Below the pieces are notes generated by a model. It did no database searches. It saw nothing but the letters and a program-made list of their open reading frames with translations, and was not told where the DNA came from. From positions 1-44,824 of the forward strand of contig NZ_KB904447.1 in NCBI RefSeq assembly GCF_000380065.1: a DNA stretch of 44,824 nt, read 5' to 3'. Shown piece by piece: positions 1 through 8,140 of this stretch. Positions within the stretch are counted from its first letter, which is position 1. Each line of letters begins with the position of its first letter. The position numbers and the translations under genes are program-made. This DNA is from Streptococcus massiliensis DSM 18628 (GTDB lineage Bacteria > Bacillota > Bacilli > Lactobacillales > Streptococcaceae).

Positions 1-240
1 TCTTCTGTAAACCCTATCTTTCAGACTGTTTTTAAGACTTTTTTGAAAGAGAGGGACAAGATTATCAATGCTTTGGAACTTCCCTACTCAAATGCTAAGC
101 TAGAGGCCACTAACAACCTTATCAAGGTTATCAAGCGCAACGCTTTCGGCTTTCGGAACTTTGACAACTTTAAAACTAGAATTCTCATCGCTTTAAATAT
201 CAAAAAGGAGAGAACCAATTCGGTTCTCTCCAGATCTTAG
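1..240 (+). CDS. ISL3-family transposase, C-terminal fragment (cut by window edge)
   Basis: The reading frame is open from base 1 and gives the last 79 residues of an IS1167/IS1193-like transposase. It contains the block NAKLEATNNLIKVIKRNAFG, in which the Glu of KLEATN is the expected last acidic residue of the DDE active site of ISL3 transposases (family knowledge). It ends in the basic tail KKERTNSVLSRS, 10 bp before the right terminal repeat. The N-terminal part lies outside the window, so whether this copy is intact cannot be told. A TTG at 43 is only an internal codon, because the frame continues upstream without a stop. Confidence 0.93.
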   Translation, partial: SSVNPIFQTVFKTFLKERDKIINALELPYSNAKLEATNNLIKVIKRNAFGFRNFDNFKTRILIALNIKKERTNSVLSRS

Positions 241-249
241 CTGACATCA

Positions 250-273
250 ACCCACTACAGTTGACAAAGAGCC
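250..273 (+). repeat. Right terminal inverted repeat of the left ISL3 element
   Basis: Read on the minus strand this begins GGCTCT and ends CTGTAGTGGGT. It matches the left end of the second IS copy (44539-44562) at 18 of 24 positions, which marks the end of the element. ISL3 elements normally make 8-bp target duplications; the bases after the repeat are TTTATTCG, but the partner flank lies outside the window. The repeat contains TTGACA (261-266) pointing outward, a potential -35, although the adjacent genes lie on the other strand. Confidence 0.85.
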
Positions 274-311
274 TTTATTCGAATGAATTACAGCAAAAAT
301 ATGTCTATTTT

Positions 312-533
312 TTATTTAAAGCTATTCTCTATTAACGATTGTACTTGCCCTAATGGAATATTAAATATAATTCCATAAACAGACATTCCTAATAAGAGTA
401 TAGCTATGATAATACGTATTCCATAAAGAAACTTATTTCCAATCTTAGCTTTTTTAATTTTTATAATTATGTAGCTGTATATTAAAAATACAGTACATAT
501 GATAGCTAAAATATAATTTGGCAGTATACTCAT
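312..533 (-). CDS. Small two-helix membrane protein, unrecognised
   Basis: This is a 73-residue protein with two hydrophobic stretches, about residues 5-25 and 37-60, separated by a Lys-rich loop (KIKKAKIGNK). That pattern suggests a hairpin membrane protein with the loop in the cytoplasm. An AAAGGG ribosome site lies 9 nt before the ATG. It starts 13 bp after the stop of the gene at 547-1065 on the same strand, so the two are probably co-transcribed. I do not recognise the family. Small membrane partners next to soluble proteins can be immunity proteins or membrane anchors, but nothing here shows that. It sits between an IS end and a surface protein gene, in typical accessory DNA. Confidence 0.6.
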   Translation of the reverse strand: MSILPNYILAIICTVFLIYSYIIIKIKKAKIGNKFLYGIRIIIAILLLGMSVYGIIFNIPLGQVQSLIENSFK

Positions 534-546
534 AAAAATTTACCCT

Positions 547-1065
547 TTATTGACAAAATTTATTCCAAAATTTTACCCAACTGCCATATTCTTCTTTTTG
601 ATCCACATAAGCAAACGTTTTTTCATCATACCAATCATGATTAAGTATGTCTCCAATCGTTTCTGGAACAAAGAAATTGAAAAACTCTTTTTTTAATGAA
701 CTTCCATATTGTAAGTAATATGAACCCATCATCTTTATAAATTTTGTTTTCTTTACATCTTGTGGTCTATATACAAGTATTTCACCAACTTGACTAAAAT
801 CTGGACTAACTTCAAGAAAAACCAAGCTTAAATCGCTTTCCCTATAACCAAGGATAAAACTTCTAAATTTATATGATATTGTCCGAAGTACAGCAAAATT
901 TGCTCCACCAATGTCCTCTGAATATGCATAAATGATTTTATATTCATTTCCAGATTCTACTTTTTTGTCGAAAATTTCACGCATAAGTTTTTTATTCTCA
1001 ACGCTTTTAAATTTATCGAACTCAACTTCTTTTTTACTTCCTCCAAATAGTCCAAATAACCCCAT
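547..1065 (-). CDS. Hypothetical protein, about 172 aa
   Basis: The start chosen is the ATG at 1065 (MGLFGLFGGSKK), because AGGAGGAG sits 5 nt upstream. An ATG further upstream in frame (1098) has no such site. The short N-terminal Gly/Phe stretch is followed by a soluble-looking mixed alpha/beta protein rich in aromatic residues and Lys (for example WYDEKTFAYV and WVKFWNKF near the end). There is no signal peptide and only the first 9 residues are hydrophobic. I do not recognise it. It probably forms a two-gene unit with the small membrane protein downstream. High A+T and the position next to an IS suggest acquired DNA. Confidence 0.7.
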   Translation of the reverse strand: MGLFGLFGGSKKEVEFDKFKSVENKKLMREIFDKKVESGNEYKIIYAYSEDIGGANFAVLRTISYKFRSFILGYRESDLSLVFLEVSPDFSQVGEILVYRPQDVKKTKFIKMMGSYYLQYGSSLKKEFFNFFVPETIGDILNHDWYDEKTFAYVDQKEEYGSWVKFWNKFCQ

Positions 1066-1211
1066 TTTTACTCCTCCTATTTGCTCTATTTTAAGCATAG
1101 AATCAGCTAATAAATGATATATTATTTTTTAATCTGTTTAATAACACAAAATTTATAAAGAAATATGTTTATCTTTTCAACTTTCTTAGAACTTTAAACA
1201 ACCAAGACTAA

Positions 1212-3560
1212 CTATTCGTCTTCTTTTTTACGTTTTGCACCAGCTAAAAGTGTAGCAGCTCCAATCGCCATACCTGCCATTGCTAAACTGTCTGCTCTTG
1301 TTCCAGTATGTGGCAAAACTCTTGCTTTCCCTAACTCATTAGCATTTTCTTGTGTAGTCTTTTCCACTGTTCCATCAGATGAAGTTGCGTTCTCTCCAGC
1401 AGTATCACCCTGATTTTGCCCCGAAACACCACCACCTGCTGCTCCTCGTCCTCCGGCAAAACGAAGTGAACGGAAGTCTGTTTGAGCTAGTTCTGGATGC
1501 AATTCAAGATAACGTGCTCTCAATGCTTCGTGATTGGCTTGAAGATTAGCTAACTGAGCCAATAAATCAGATAAATTAAGCTGTTCTCCCTTTAATAAAT
1601 CCTTTTTAGTAACTAAACTTGACTTGTTATTTTCAAGACTTGTTTTGGCTTGAGTAAGATTTTTATCAGCGTTTTGTAAAGTTCCTACACGTTCTTTCTT
1701 GGCAGCAACATTCTGTTTAGCAGCTGCTAGTTCTTGTTCAGCAGCTGCAACATTTTGATTAGCAGTCTCCAACGCTGCTTGGAAGTTAGTTAATTTACTT
1801 TGCTCTTGGGCAAGATTAGCCTGTGCGGCTTGTAAGGCTTGACGTTGCGGGATAAGGCTTGCCTCAATTTTTGCTAATGCTTGTTCATATATTTCTTTAC
1901 TAGAAACCAGTTGCTTTTGAGCCGCTTGCAATTTATTTTCTGCAACGATAACATTGGCCTGTGCAGTTTGAACAGCCTTGTTACTATTATCTAGAGCTGT
2001 AGCAGTCGATGCAGCAGAATTTTTAAGATTTGATAGTTGATTTAACTGTTGGCTCTGTTGATTTCTAAGGTTCGCCAACTGGTTATTTAAAGCGGTGAGA
2101 TTTACATTAGCATTAGCGTTAGCAATATAATTACGTAAAGCACGCTCATAATCCGCAACTGTCATATAAAGACCAGACTGAAGTCCTGCTTGTAAATCGT
2201 TGCGGTAAAAGAAACCAGTTTCTTGAATGGCTTGACCTCGTGAGTCATAACCAGCAGAGATTGTATTAAATTTGCTGCCCATCATTTGAAGATAGTGGCC
2301 AACCTTCGCAAACTCACTAGCGCCCATCTTTGAAAAGGCCTCGTTCGCATCAATTTTTGTTTCGTCCGTTGGTAAACCATACTGACCTGCAATCCGTTGA
2401 TATTCTGCTTTCTCATTGTGCCAGAAATCAACCCCGCCTTGAATGGTATTAAAAGCGGCAAGATTTTCATTTCCGAAGTACTTAAACATGTGTGGATTTG
2501 ACCAGTCGCCAGCATTTACTTTATTAGCAAAATATTTGGTTTGAACATGACTTTCTGCATTTCTTCTGAGGTCAACCAAAAGTTCTGGCAGACCTGCTTG
2601 AACACGGTAACGATTGACAGCCTTTATAATCTCAATTGCTTTGAGGGCATTCTCAATAGAAGCTGGACTTCCTGCTTCGGTTCCAACATTGATTCCATCT
2701 TCGTTAGCTGCTCTAGAATAAGTTGCATTTGCATTTTCCAATAATTGTTTAGCAGCTGGTACATCAAGTGAGGCTAAAAATCCAGTATAACCAGCGTCTT
2801 TTAAAACTGACTGATTTTGTGTGTTACGCTGTGCCTGAGCAACTTCTGCCTCTTTTGCTGAAATCTGATTTTGGAGTTCCTTTAAAGAAGACTCGAGTTG
2901 GGCAATCTGATCATTTTGATTTGCTTGATTGGTAGCTTGTTCCTGTGCTGACTGTTGTGCTGCAGCCAATTCTGCTTGACGAGTAGCTAAAGTTTCAGAT
3001 GCTGCTTGTTCATCTGCTTGTGCTTTTTCATAAGCTGCTTTTTCTGTAGAAACTGAGCTAGAAGCACGGTCTAAATCGTTCTGTGCTTGATTTACTGCAG
3101 CTTGTTTTTCAGCAACTTTAGACTCCTGTTCTGCTACTTGTTCTTGGGCAGTTTTCTGCTCTGTTTTAGCTGTTTCAAGAGCTGTATCTTTATCGATTAC
3201 TTGTGTGAGTGCAGTCGAAACATCCCTTTGAGCTGTTTCGATATTTTCTGGAGTTGCCTCCTCTTTGGTTTTCTCTGCATCAGTTACTGCATTTTCAGCA
3301 GTTGTCACATCTTTTTGAGCTTGTTCAACATCGCTTTGTGCTTTGTCTACCACCTTTTGCTGCCCATCTACCTTTGTTTGTGCTTTGTCAACTTGGACAG
3401 CTGACTGTTCAAGTTGGTCAAGTGTCAAGTTTTTTGATTTTGTTTCTTCTTTCTTGGATTGAATGGACAGATCATCTGCTTTTGCGGGGGTTACTGCACC
3501 AGATACCAAAGCTGCGGCTGCAACGCTGGTCGCAACGACTGACTTACTTACTCTCTTCAT
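1212..3560 (-). CDS. LPXTG-anchored surface protein, SEC10/PgrA type with CAP-like domain
   Basis: A 782-residue cell-wall protein. Residues 1-29 are a signal peptide ending TPAKA. Residues about 45-250 form a long Ala/Gln/Glu/Lys-rich coiled coil. Residues about 300-455 form a CAP/SCP-like domain (KAVNRYRVQAGLP, HMFKYFGNENLAAF, GHYLQMMGSKFNTISAGYD). A second coiled coil covers about 485-690. The sorting signal is LPHTG at 749-753, then a hydrophobic helix and KRKKEDE, so sortase anchoring is expected. This arrangement is that of the SEC10/PgrA surface-exclusion family, first known from conjugative plasmids and common on streptococcal chromosomes. The role here could be adhesion or limiting conjugation; the sequence does not decide. 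AGGAG precedes the ATG by 6 nt. Confidence 0.88.
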   Translation of the reverse strand: MKRVSKSVVATSVAAAALVSGAVTPAKADDLSIQSKKEETKSKNLTLDQLEQSAVQVDKAQTKVDGQQKVVDKAQSDVEQAQKDVTTAENAVTDAEKTKEEATPENIETAQRDVSTALTQVIDKDTALETAKTEQKTAQEQVAEQESKVAEKQAAVNQAQNDLDRASSSVSTEKAAYEKAQADEQAASETLATRQAELAAAQQSAQEQATNQANQNDQIAQLESSLKELQNQISAKEAEVAQAQRNTQNQSVLKDAGYTGFLASLDVPAAKQLLENANATYSRAANEDGINVGTEAGSPASIENALKAIEIIKAVNRYRVQAGLPELLVDLRRNAESHVQTKYFANKVNAGDWSNPHMFKYFGNENLAAFNTIQGGVDFWHNEKAEYQRIAGQYGLPTDETKIDANEAFSKMGASEFAKVGHYLQMMGSKFNTISAGYDSRGQAIQETGFFYRNDLQAGLQSGLYMTVADYERALRNYIANANANVNLTALNNQLANLRNQQSQQLNQLSNLKNSAASTATALDNSNKAVQTAQANVIVAENKLQAAQKQLVSSKEIYEQALAKIEASLIPQRQALQAAQANLAQEQSKLTNFQAALETANQNVAAAEQELAAAKQNVAAKKERVGTLQNADKNLTQAKTSLENNKSSLVTKKDLLKGEQLNLSDLLAQLANLQANHEALRARYLELHPELAQTDFRSLRFAGGRGAAGGGVSGQNQGDTAGENATSSDGTVEKTTQENANELGKARVLPHTGTRADSLAMAGMAIGAATLLAGAKRKKEDE

Positions 3561-3617
3561 AAAATTCTCCTATTCTAATATCTAATTTTCTAACTTTTAT
3601 TTTACACTTTTTATAAC

Positions 3618-3663
3618 AAAAAAGCCATTGATAATTCATATCCTTTTATGACGAATCAATGAC
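3618..3663 (-). terminator. Rho-independent terminator after rimM-trmD
   Basis: Read on the minus strand, GTCATTGAT pairs with ATCAATGGC (9 bp with one G-U) around a 22-nt loop and is followed by six T residues. It lies 15 bp after the trmD stop. The start region of the surface-protein gene begins immediately beyond it. Confidence 0.7.
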
Positions 3664-3677
3664 ATTTTTGTAACGAA

Positions 3678-4394
3678 TCATATTTTTTGTTTAATTTGCT
3701 CTAACATTTTTTGTGATTCATCCGTAAAATCATAATTTTCTAGCAGGTCAGGTCTGCGCTCATAGGTTTTTTTGAGACTTTGATAAAGCCGCCACTTGCG
3801 GATATTTTCATGATGACCGCTCATCAGCACCTCAGGCACCTGCATGCCACGGTAGTCGTAGGGACGCGTGTACTGAGGATATTCCAAAAGCCCAGATGAA
3901 AAGCTGTCATCCGTGTGACTGGCTTCCTTGCCAATCACCTCTGGAATCAAGCGCACAGTCGCATCAATCATGGTCATAGCAGCCAGCTCGCCGCCCGTCA
4001 AGACATAGTCACCCAGCGAAATCTCATCGGTTACCAAGGTCTTAATCCGCTCGTCGTAGCCCTCGTAGTGCCCACAGATGAAAATGAGCTCTTCTTCCTG
4101 TGCCAGCTCTTCCGCGTAGCCTTGGTCAAAAGTCCGCCCAGCGGGATCCAGCAAAATCACCCGCGGCTGCTGTTTTTCAATCTTATCAATGGTATCAAAA
4201 ATCGGCTGCGCTCGCAGCAGCATGCCCTGCCCGCCACCGTAGGGCTCATCGTCAACATGCCGCGCCTTTTCAGCATTCTCGCGGAAATTGTGATAATGGA
4301 TGTCGAGCAGCCCCTTGTCGCGCGCCTTGCCCACTATCGAGTGCTCCAAGGGAGCAAACATTTCTGGAAAGAGGGTTAAAATATCAATTTTCAT
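3678..4394 (-). CDS. trmD: tRNA (guanine-37-N1)-methyltransferase TrmD
   Basis: TrmD makes m1G37 next to the anticodon in tRNAs reading CNN/CGG-type codons and so prevents +1 frameshifting. The product is 238 aa, the usual length. The start is the ATG at 4394 ([13 protein letters not shown], the conserved family N-terminus) with GAGGGA upstream; longer in-frame starts would only add residues encoded inside rimM. The SAM-binding trefoil-knot region is visible as [11 protein letters not shown] and [15 protein letters not shown]. The gene overlaps rimM by 11 bp, so translation is probably coupled. A terminator follows. Confidence 0.97.
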   Translation of the reverse strand: MKIDILTLFPEMFAPLEHSIVGKARDKGLLDIHYHNFRENAEKARHVDDEPYGGGQGMLLRAQPIFDTIDKIEKQQPRVILLDPAGRTFDQGYAEELAQEEELIFICGHYEGYDERIKTLVTDEISLGDYVLTGGELAAMTMIDATVRLIPEVIGKEASHTDDSFSSGLLEYPQYTRPYDYRGMQVPEVLMSGHHENIRKWRLYQSLKKTYERRPDLLENYDFTDESQKMLEQIKQKI

Positions 4395-4902
4395 CGTCAA
4401 GTCCCTCTGGAATTTCCACATCGACACGCTTCTTAGCCACATCAACCTTCAAGACAACAGGCGGAATGTAAGGCAGCAACAAATCACGCTTGCCCTTGCG
4501 CTTGACCACCCAGACATCATTGGCACCGGGCTGGAGAATTTCCTTAATCGTCCCCAGCAGCACATCATGCTCATAAACCTCAAGCCCGATAATTTCATGG
4601 TAATAAAATTCGCCCTCATCTAGGTCGGACAAATCTTCTGTCGCCACTTTCAGACTGTGGTCGCGGTATTTTTCAATATCATTGATGTGGTACATCCCCC
4701 TAAATTTGACAATATCAAAATTTTTGACCTTGCGGTGGCTAGCAATCTCCACATCCATGACAAATTGGTCCTGTTTATCAAAAAGCGCTAGCTTACTGCC
4801 TTTTTTGAAGCGCTCCTCTGCAAAATCCGTCACTGACAAAACCCGCATTTCGCCCTGCAAGCCCTGTGTATTAACGATTTTCCCAACATTCAAATAATCC
4901 AT
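4384..4902 (-). CDS. rimM: 16S rRNA processing / 30S maturation factor RimM
   Basis: A 172-residue protein with the family N-terminus [20 protein letters not shown] (PRC-barrel-associated RimM domain) and a C-terminal PRC barrel carrying the pattern [10 protein letters not shown]...LLLPYIP. RimM binds S19 and helps assemble the 30S head. The ATG at 4902 is chosen because GGAG lies 6 nt upstream and because it matches the family start; an in-frame start at 4962 lies inside the promoter. It is the first gene of the rimM-trmD operon. Confidence 0.96.
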   Translation of the reverse strand: MDYLNVGKIVNTQGLQGEMRVLSVTDFAEERFKKGSKLALFDKQDQFVMDVEIASHRKVKNFDIVKFRGMYHINDIEKYRDHSLKVATEDLSDLDEGEFYYHEIIGLEVYEHDVLLGTIKEILQPGANDVWVVKRKGKRDLLLPYIPPVVLKVDVAKKRVDVEIPEGLDDEN

Positions 4903-4933
4903 TTTTTCTCCAAACACACGATTTATCCTGTTT

Positions 4934-4962
4934 ATTTTATCATGTTTACTGCATTTTCTCAA
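4934..4962 (-). promoter_or_regulatory. Promoter of rimM-trmD
   Basis: On the minus strand, TTGAGA (4957-4962) and TAAAAT (4934-4939) are separated by exactly 17 bp, a good sigma-A promoter, giving a leader of about 25 nt before the rimM start. Confidence 0.75.
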
Positions 4963-4971
4963 GGTGCCCTG

Positions 4972-5016
4972 TTGTTAAAAATAAAAGGAGCTAGAAGGAT
5001 CAACTTCTAACTCCTT
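4972..5016 (-). terminator. Terminator after ABC exporter genes
   Basis: On the minus strand, AAGGAGTTAGAAG pairs with CTTCTAGCTCCTT (one mismatch) around a 6-nt loop and is followed by the T-rich tract TTATTTTTAA. It starts 8 bp after the stop of the permease gene. Confidence 0.85.
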
Positions 5017-5023
5017 ATGATGA

Positions 5024-6676
5024 TTACTCTTGAATGCTTGCAACAAAAGGTTTAAATTTATATATATGGACGAAAAGGGACAAACCAATCGTCACCAGCA
5101 ACAAAAGAATGAATACAGCGTAGGACAAGGCTGTCGGTGCTAATAGTGCTAAGGCGCCTGAACCAACAATCAGCGCGATGCCCAAAATAAGAACTACTAT
5201 CATCTGCAAAGTACGCATCGTGCTCGTTTCACGAGTAAAGAGCTCTGTAACATTACTCCAGTTAGAAACAAAGAGCTTATGATCACGTTTATAAAGGTGA
5301 ACGCTTGTTATATAGGCAGAAATGAACCAACCCACATTGATAAATAGGGTTTGATACCATGGCGCTCCCATCCAAATCCCCATTGCAATAAACAAAAGGA
5401 TTGGTAAGGTTGCTTGAATGGCAAACAGTATCCAAAATTTAAGAGTCAAAAAGTATCGCATATCAAAGGGTAATACTTTTAGATAGTCAAAGTTTTCTCT
5501 TTCCAATGAAATCCCAACCGCCATGAGAGACTGGCTGCTATTCATTGCACCAAAGGCAAGACCAGCAACGAAGAATGGCAAGATCATTGTTGGATGGCTA
5601 TGTAAAATCATCTGCACTCTATCTCCCTTTTGGAGCAGAGGAATAAGAAAACCACTAGCAAATATGAAAGGAAGAAGAGCAGCCATCAAGACTGTTTGCG
5701 CCAAAATGGACCCTTCACTTACCAGCCCCCATTGATAAGACCAAACAAAGTTAGCAAAACTTTTTGAACCGTCGTGTCTTCTAGTTTTTGCCTTCCCCAC
5801 TCGCTTCTTCACAGAAACAATATTTGATGTCTCAGCAGCGGCTTGGTAAAATTCTTTAGCGACTTTATATTTAAGCAAGAATGCTATCGCAGCAGAAACA
5901 AGCAGCCAACCTAAAAGGTTCAATAAAGTACTTGCCGCAAATGGATTTGCTGCTATATCGTAAAAAATTCGTGCTGGAGGAAAAGTAACTCCTACCGTTG
6001 TAATGTCATCTGTTGCCAAATGAGCATTGTTTGAGAAATTCACATAAAAAATAGCACCGATCATCATTAAAGTTGATAAACCGACTAAAACATTTGTCCA
6101 GAACTTTTTATGTTGTCGAAAAAGTGATGTTTTTGTAAAACTGTGAACAAGAACAACCGTTCCACCCAAAGTAACTGTAATTAGCAAGAAAATAGAAATC
6201 AAAACTTCAGGAATGGCCAAAAGAATATTGTTTCCCAATTTGACTTGCAAAAGAACAAATAGTCCTATAATTGGAAATAGGGCAATGATCATCGTCAGCA
6301 GAACTGACACACTTTTCCCAAGAAGGACCTCCCCCTCCGTAAAAGCTAAAGGCATGTAAGATTCCAAGTCTTTACTTTCGTAGAAGACGTTGTAAAAGGA
6401 AAGAAAACCTTGCGACAGACCAAAAAGAGCAAAGAAGAGAATCATATTACTAAAAAGTCCGGGACTTTTCTCATAAGGGTTTAACGCTCCCATACCAACG
6501 AAAAGAAAAACATAGAGCGCTGCACCAAATAAATGCGGCATTGCAATTTTTCGTCCAATGTCTATTTTGCGGTTTGGATTTTTGAGTTGTTGCTTTCGCC
6601 ATTTCGCTAAGCTAGCTGGTTGAGCAGTGTATATCAGATTAGTATTCACTAGTTTCTTGACTGCACTAAGCCTCAT
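5024..6676 (-). CDS. ABC-2-type exporter permease, about 550 aa
   Basis: A large polytopic membrane protein with roughly a dozen hydrophobic segments. A basic N-terminal arm (about residues 1-45, KWRKQQLKNPNRKIDIGRK) precedes the first helix, and Lys/Arg-rich cytoplasmic loops separate helix groups (for example KKRVGKAKTRRHDGSK). The start is taken as the ATG at 6676 with GGAGG about 7 nt upstream; a GTG three codons earlier is possible. It overlaps the ATPase gene by 11 bp and forms a two-gene export system with it. It resembles the ABC-2 permeases paired with CcmA-like ATPases in streptococci. The substrate is unknown. Confidence 0.85.
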   Translation of the reverse strand: MRLSAVKKLVNTNLIYTAQPASLAKWRKQQLKNPNRKIDIGRKIAMPHLFGAALYVFLFVGMGALNPYEKSPGLFSNMILFFALFGLSQGFLSFYNVFYESKDLESYMPLAFTEGEVLLGKSVSVLLTMIIALFPIIGLFVLLQVKLGNNILLAIPEVLISIFLLITVTLGGTVVLVHSFTKTSLFRQHKKFWTNVLVGLSTLMMIGAIFYVNFSNNAHLATDDITTVGVTFPPARIFYDIAANPFAASTLLNLLGWLLVSAAIAFLLKYKVAKEFYQAAAETSNIVSVKKRVGKAKTRRHDGSKSFANFVWSYQWGLVSEGSILAQTVLMAALLPFIFASGFLIPLLQKGDRVQMILHSHPTMILPFFVAGLAFGAMNSSQSLMAVGISLERENFDYLKVLPFDMRYFLTLKFWILFAIQATLPILLFIAMGIWMGAPWYQTLFINVGWFISAYITSVHLYKRDHKLFVSNWSNVTELFTRETSTMRTLQMIVVLILGIALIVGSGALALLAPTALSYAVFILLLLVTIGLSLFVHIYKFKPFVASIQE

Positions 6677-7427
6677 ACTCTTCACCTCCCTGCTGTAATT
6701 CTACTTCTTCTTTACGTCCAGCTAAGCCTAAGTAAATGCTTTCAAGACTATCATTTGGATGCAAAGCTTTTAACTCATCAATGGTTCCATAATAAATAAG
6801 CTGACCTTTTTTAAGAATAGCAATGCGATCACAAAGCTGTTCTGCCACTTCTAAAACGTGGGTTGAAAAGAGAACAGTATTTCCTTCATCAGCATGTCGG
6901 CGCATTAACTGCTTTAAGTCATAAGCTGCCTGTGGGTCCAGCCCTGTCAGTGGTTCATCTAAAACCCAAATATCAGGATTGGACAGTAGAGCACCAATGA
7001 CAAACACTTTTTGTCGCATTCCGTGTGAAAAGCTCTCAATTACTTCATAACGGTGCTCTGAAAAGTCAAAAAGCTCCATCAACTCGATCATCCTTTTCTC
7101 ACAAACAGACGACTCCATTTCATAAGAAGTTGCCAATAATTCCCAAAATTCGTTTGCAGTCAGGCGTAAAAAGAGATCCGGTGTATCTGCTACATAACCA
7201 ATTTTTTTCTTAATCGCTAGACGATTGCTACTCAAAGGTTGACCGTCAACGATTACCTCACCATACGTCGGCTGAATGACCGAAACTAACGATTTTATTG
7301 TGGTAGACTTTCCGGCACCATTGTGACCAATCAAACCAACAATTTCACCTTCATTGATTTGTAGATTCAAATTATCCAGTGCAGTTTTATCACCGTACAT
7401 CTTTGTCACACCTTGAAATTCAATCAT
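6666..7427 (-). CDS. ABC transporter ATP-binding protein (ABC-2 exporter type)
   Basis: A 253-residue ATPase. Walker A is GHNGAGKST (34-42), Walker B is IWVLDEP, the switch His is in FSTHVLEVAE, and the signature loop is FSHGMRQ, a variant common in ABC-2 exporters instead of LSGGQ. The second ATG (7427, MIEFQGVTKMYG) is preferred because AGGAG is 9 nt upstream; the first ATG directly abuts the AGGAG. It powers the downstream permease, and the 11-bp overlap supports coupled translation. Confidence 0.92.
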   Translation of the reverse strand: MIEFQGVTKMYGDKTALDNLNLQINEGEIVGLIGHNGAGKSTTIKSLVSVIQPTYGEVIVDGQPLSSNRLAIKKKIGYVADTPDLFLRLTANEFWELLATSYEMESSVCEKRMIELMELFDFSEHRYEVIESFSHGMRQKVFVIGALLSNPDIWVLDEPLTGLDPQAAYDLKQLMRRHADEGNTVLFSTHVLEVAEQLCDRIAILKKGQLIYYGTIDELKALHPNDSLESIYLGLAGRKEEVELQQGGEEYEA

Positions 7428-7473
7428 TCTAAGCATCTCCTGTCATTTTGTATTATTACATTAGTTTAATGTT

Positions 7474-7502
7474 ATTATAGCACTTTTGATTTATAATGTT
7501 AA
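7474..7502 (-). promoter_or_regulatory. Promoter of the ABC exporter operon
   Basis: On the minus strand, TTAACA (7497-7502) lies 17 bp from a perfect TATAAT (7474-7479). Confidence 0.8.
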
Positions 7503-7522
7503 GCGTTTTTATAAAATTATTA

Positions 7523-7554
7523 TAAAAAACTCCCTGTTTATGCGAACAAGGAGT
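7523..7554 (-). terminator. Terminator of the rbgA-rnhB-antiterminator-acetyltransferase operon
   Basis: On the minus strand, ACTCCTTGTT pairs with AACAGGGAGT (one mismatch) around a 6-nt loop, followed by TTTTTTAT. It lies about 40 bp after the acetyltransferase stop and just ahead of the ABC promoter. Confidence 0.85.
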
Positions 7555-7591
7555 CAAGTTCTTAAAAAGCTATTCTTTACAAAAATTGAAT

Positions 7592-8140
7592 TTATAATTT
7601 TTTAATAATCCGTGCTGGATTTCCACCCAAAACCAGATTATTTCCAAATGATTTGGTCACAACCGCTCCAGCACCAACTACAACATTGTCTCCTAAAGTC
7701 ACACCGGGAAGAATAGTCACATTGCCGCCAGCCCAGAAATTGTCCCCGATAGTGATTGGAGCTCCATATTCTAAACCAGAGATGCGCTCCTGTGCGTCTA
7801 GTGGATGCAAGGGGGTGAGGAGCTGAACCCCCGGACCAAACATAGCGTTTTCTCCAATTCGGATTTCACAAATATCCAAAAAGATGCAATTAAAATTCGC
7901 ATAGAAATTTTCACCAACATGAATATTACTTCCATAGTCACAAGAAAAACTAGGTTCTATGTAAAAATTTTCACCCGTTGTTCCAAACCATTCTTTGATG
8001 ATTACTTTACGTTTATTACTATCATATTCGTGATTGAACTGCCACTGCAGATCACGTGATCTCTGGCGTAAATCATGTAATTCAGGATCAGACGGCTTAT
8101 AGTACTGCCCCGCCAGCATTCTTTCATATTCCGTGTTCAT
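7592..8140 (-). CDS. Maltose/galactoside O-acetyltransferase family (hexapeptide repeat)
   Basis: A 182-residue left-handed beta-helix acyltransferase. An N-terminal Maa-type segment ([16 protein letters not shown]...) is followed by hexapeptide repeats and the active-site block LLTPLHPLDAQER, whose His is the expected general base. The C-terminus (VVVGAGAVVTKSFGNNLVLGGNPARI) is typical of the family. It would move acetyl from acetyl-CoA to a sugar hydroxyl; the acceptor cannot be told. GGAGG lies 7 nt before the ATG. The start overlaps the antiterminator gene by 17 bp, which ties the two functionally or at least translationally. Confidence 0.9.
   Translation of the reverse strand: MNTEYERMLAGQYYKPSDPELHDLRQRSRDLQWQFNHEYDSNKRKVIIKEWFGTTGENFYIEPSFSCDYGSNIHVGENFYANFNCIFLDICEIRIGENAMFGPGVQLLTPLHPLDAQERISGLEYGAPITIGDNFWAGGNVTILPGVTLGDNVVVGAGAVVTKSFGNNLVLGGNPARIIKKL

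Noticed and set aside
1400-3450. Repeated short motifs in the surface protein gene as a DNA repeat array
   Set aside because: They are degenerate heptad-like codon repeats of a coiled coil, not identical spaced repeats.
3087-3562. Long plus-strand frames (up to 117 codons) inside the surface protein gene
   Set aside because: They are antisense to the Ala/Gln/Lys-rich coiled-coil repeats, have no ribosome site, and read as Leu/Phe/Ser/Cys strings that simply mirror that codon bias.
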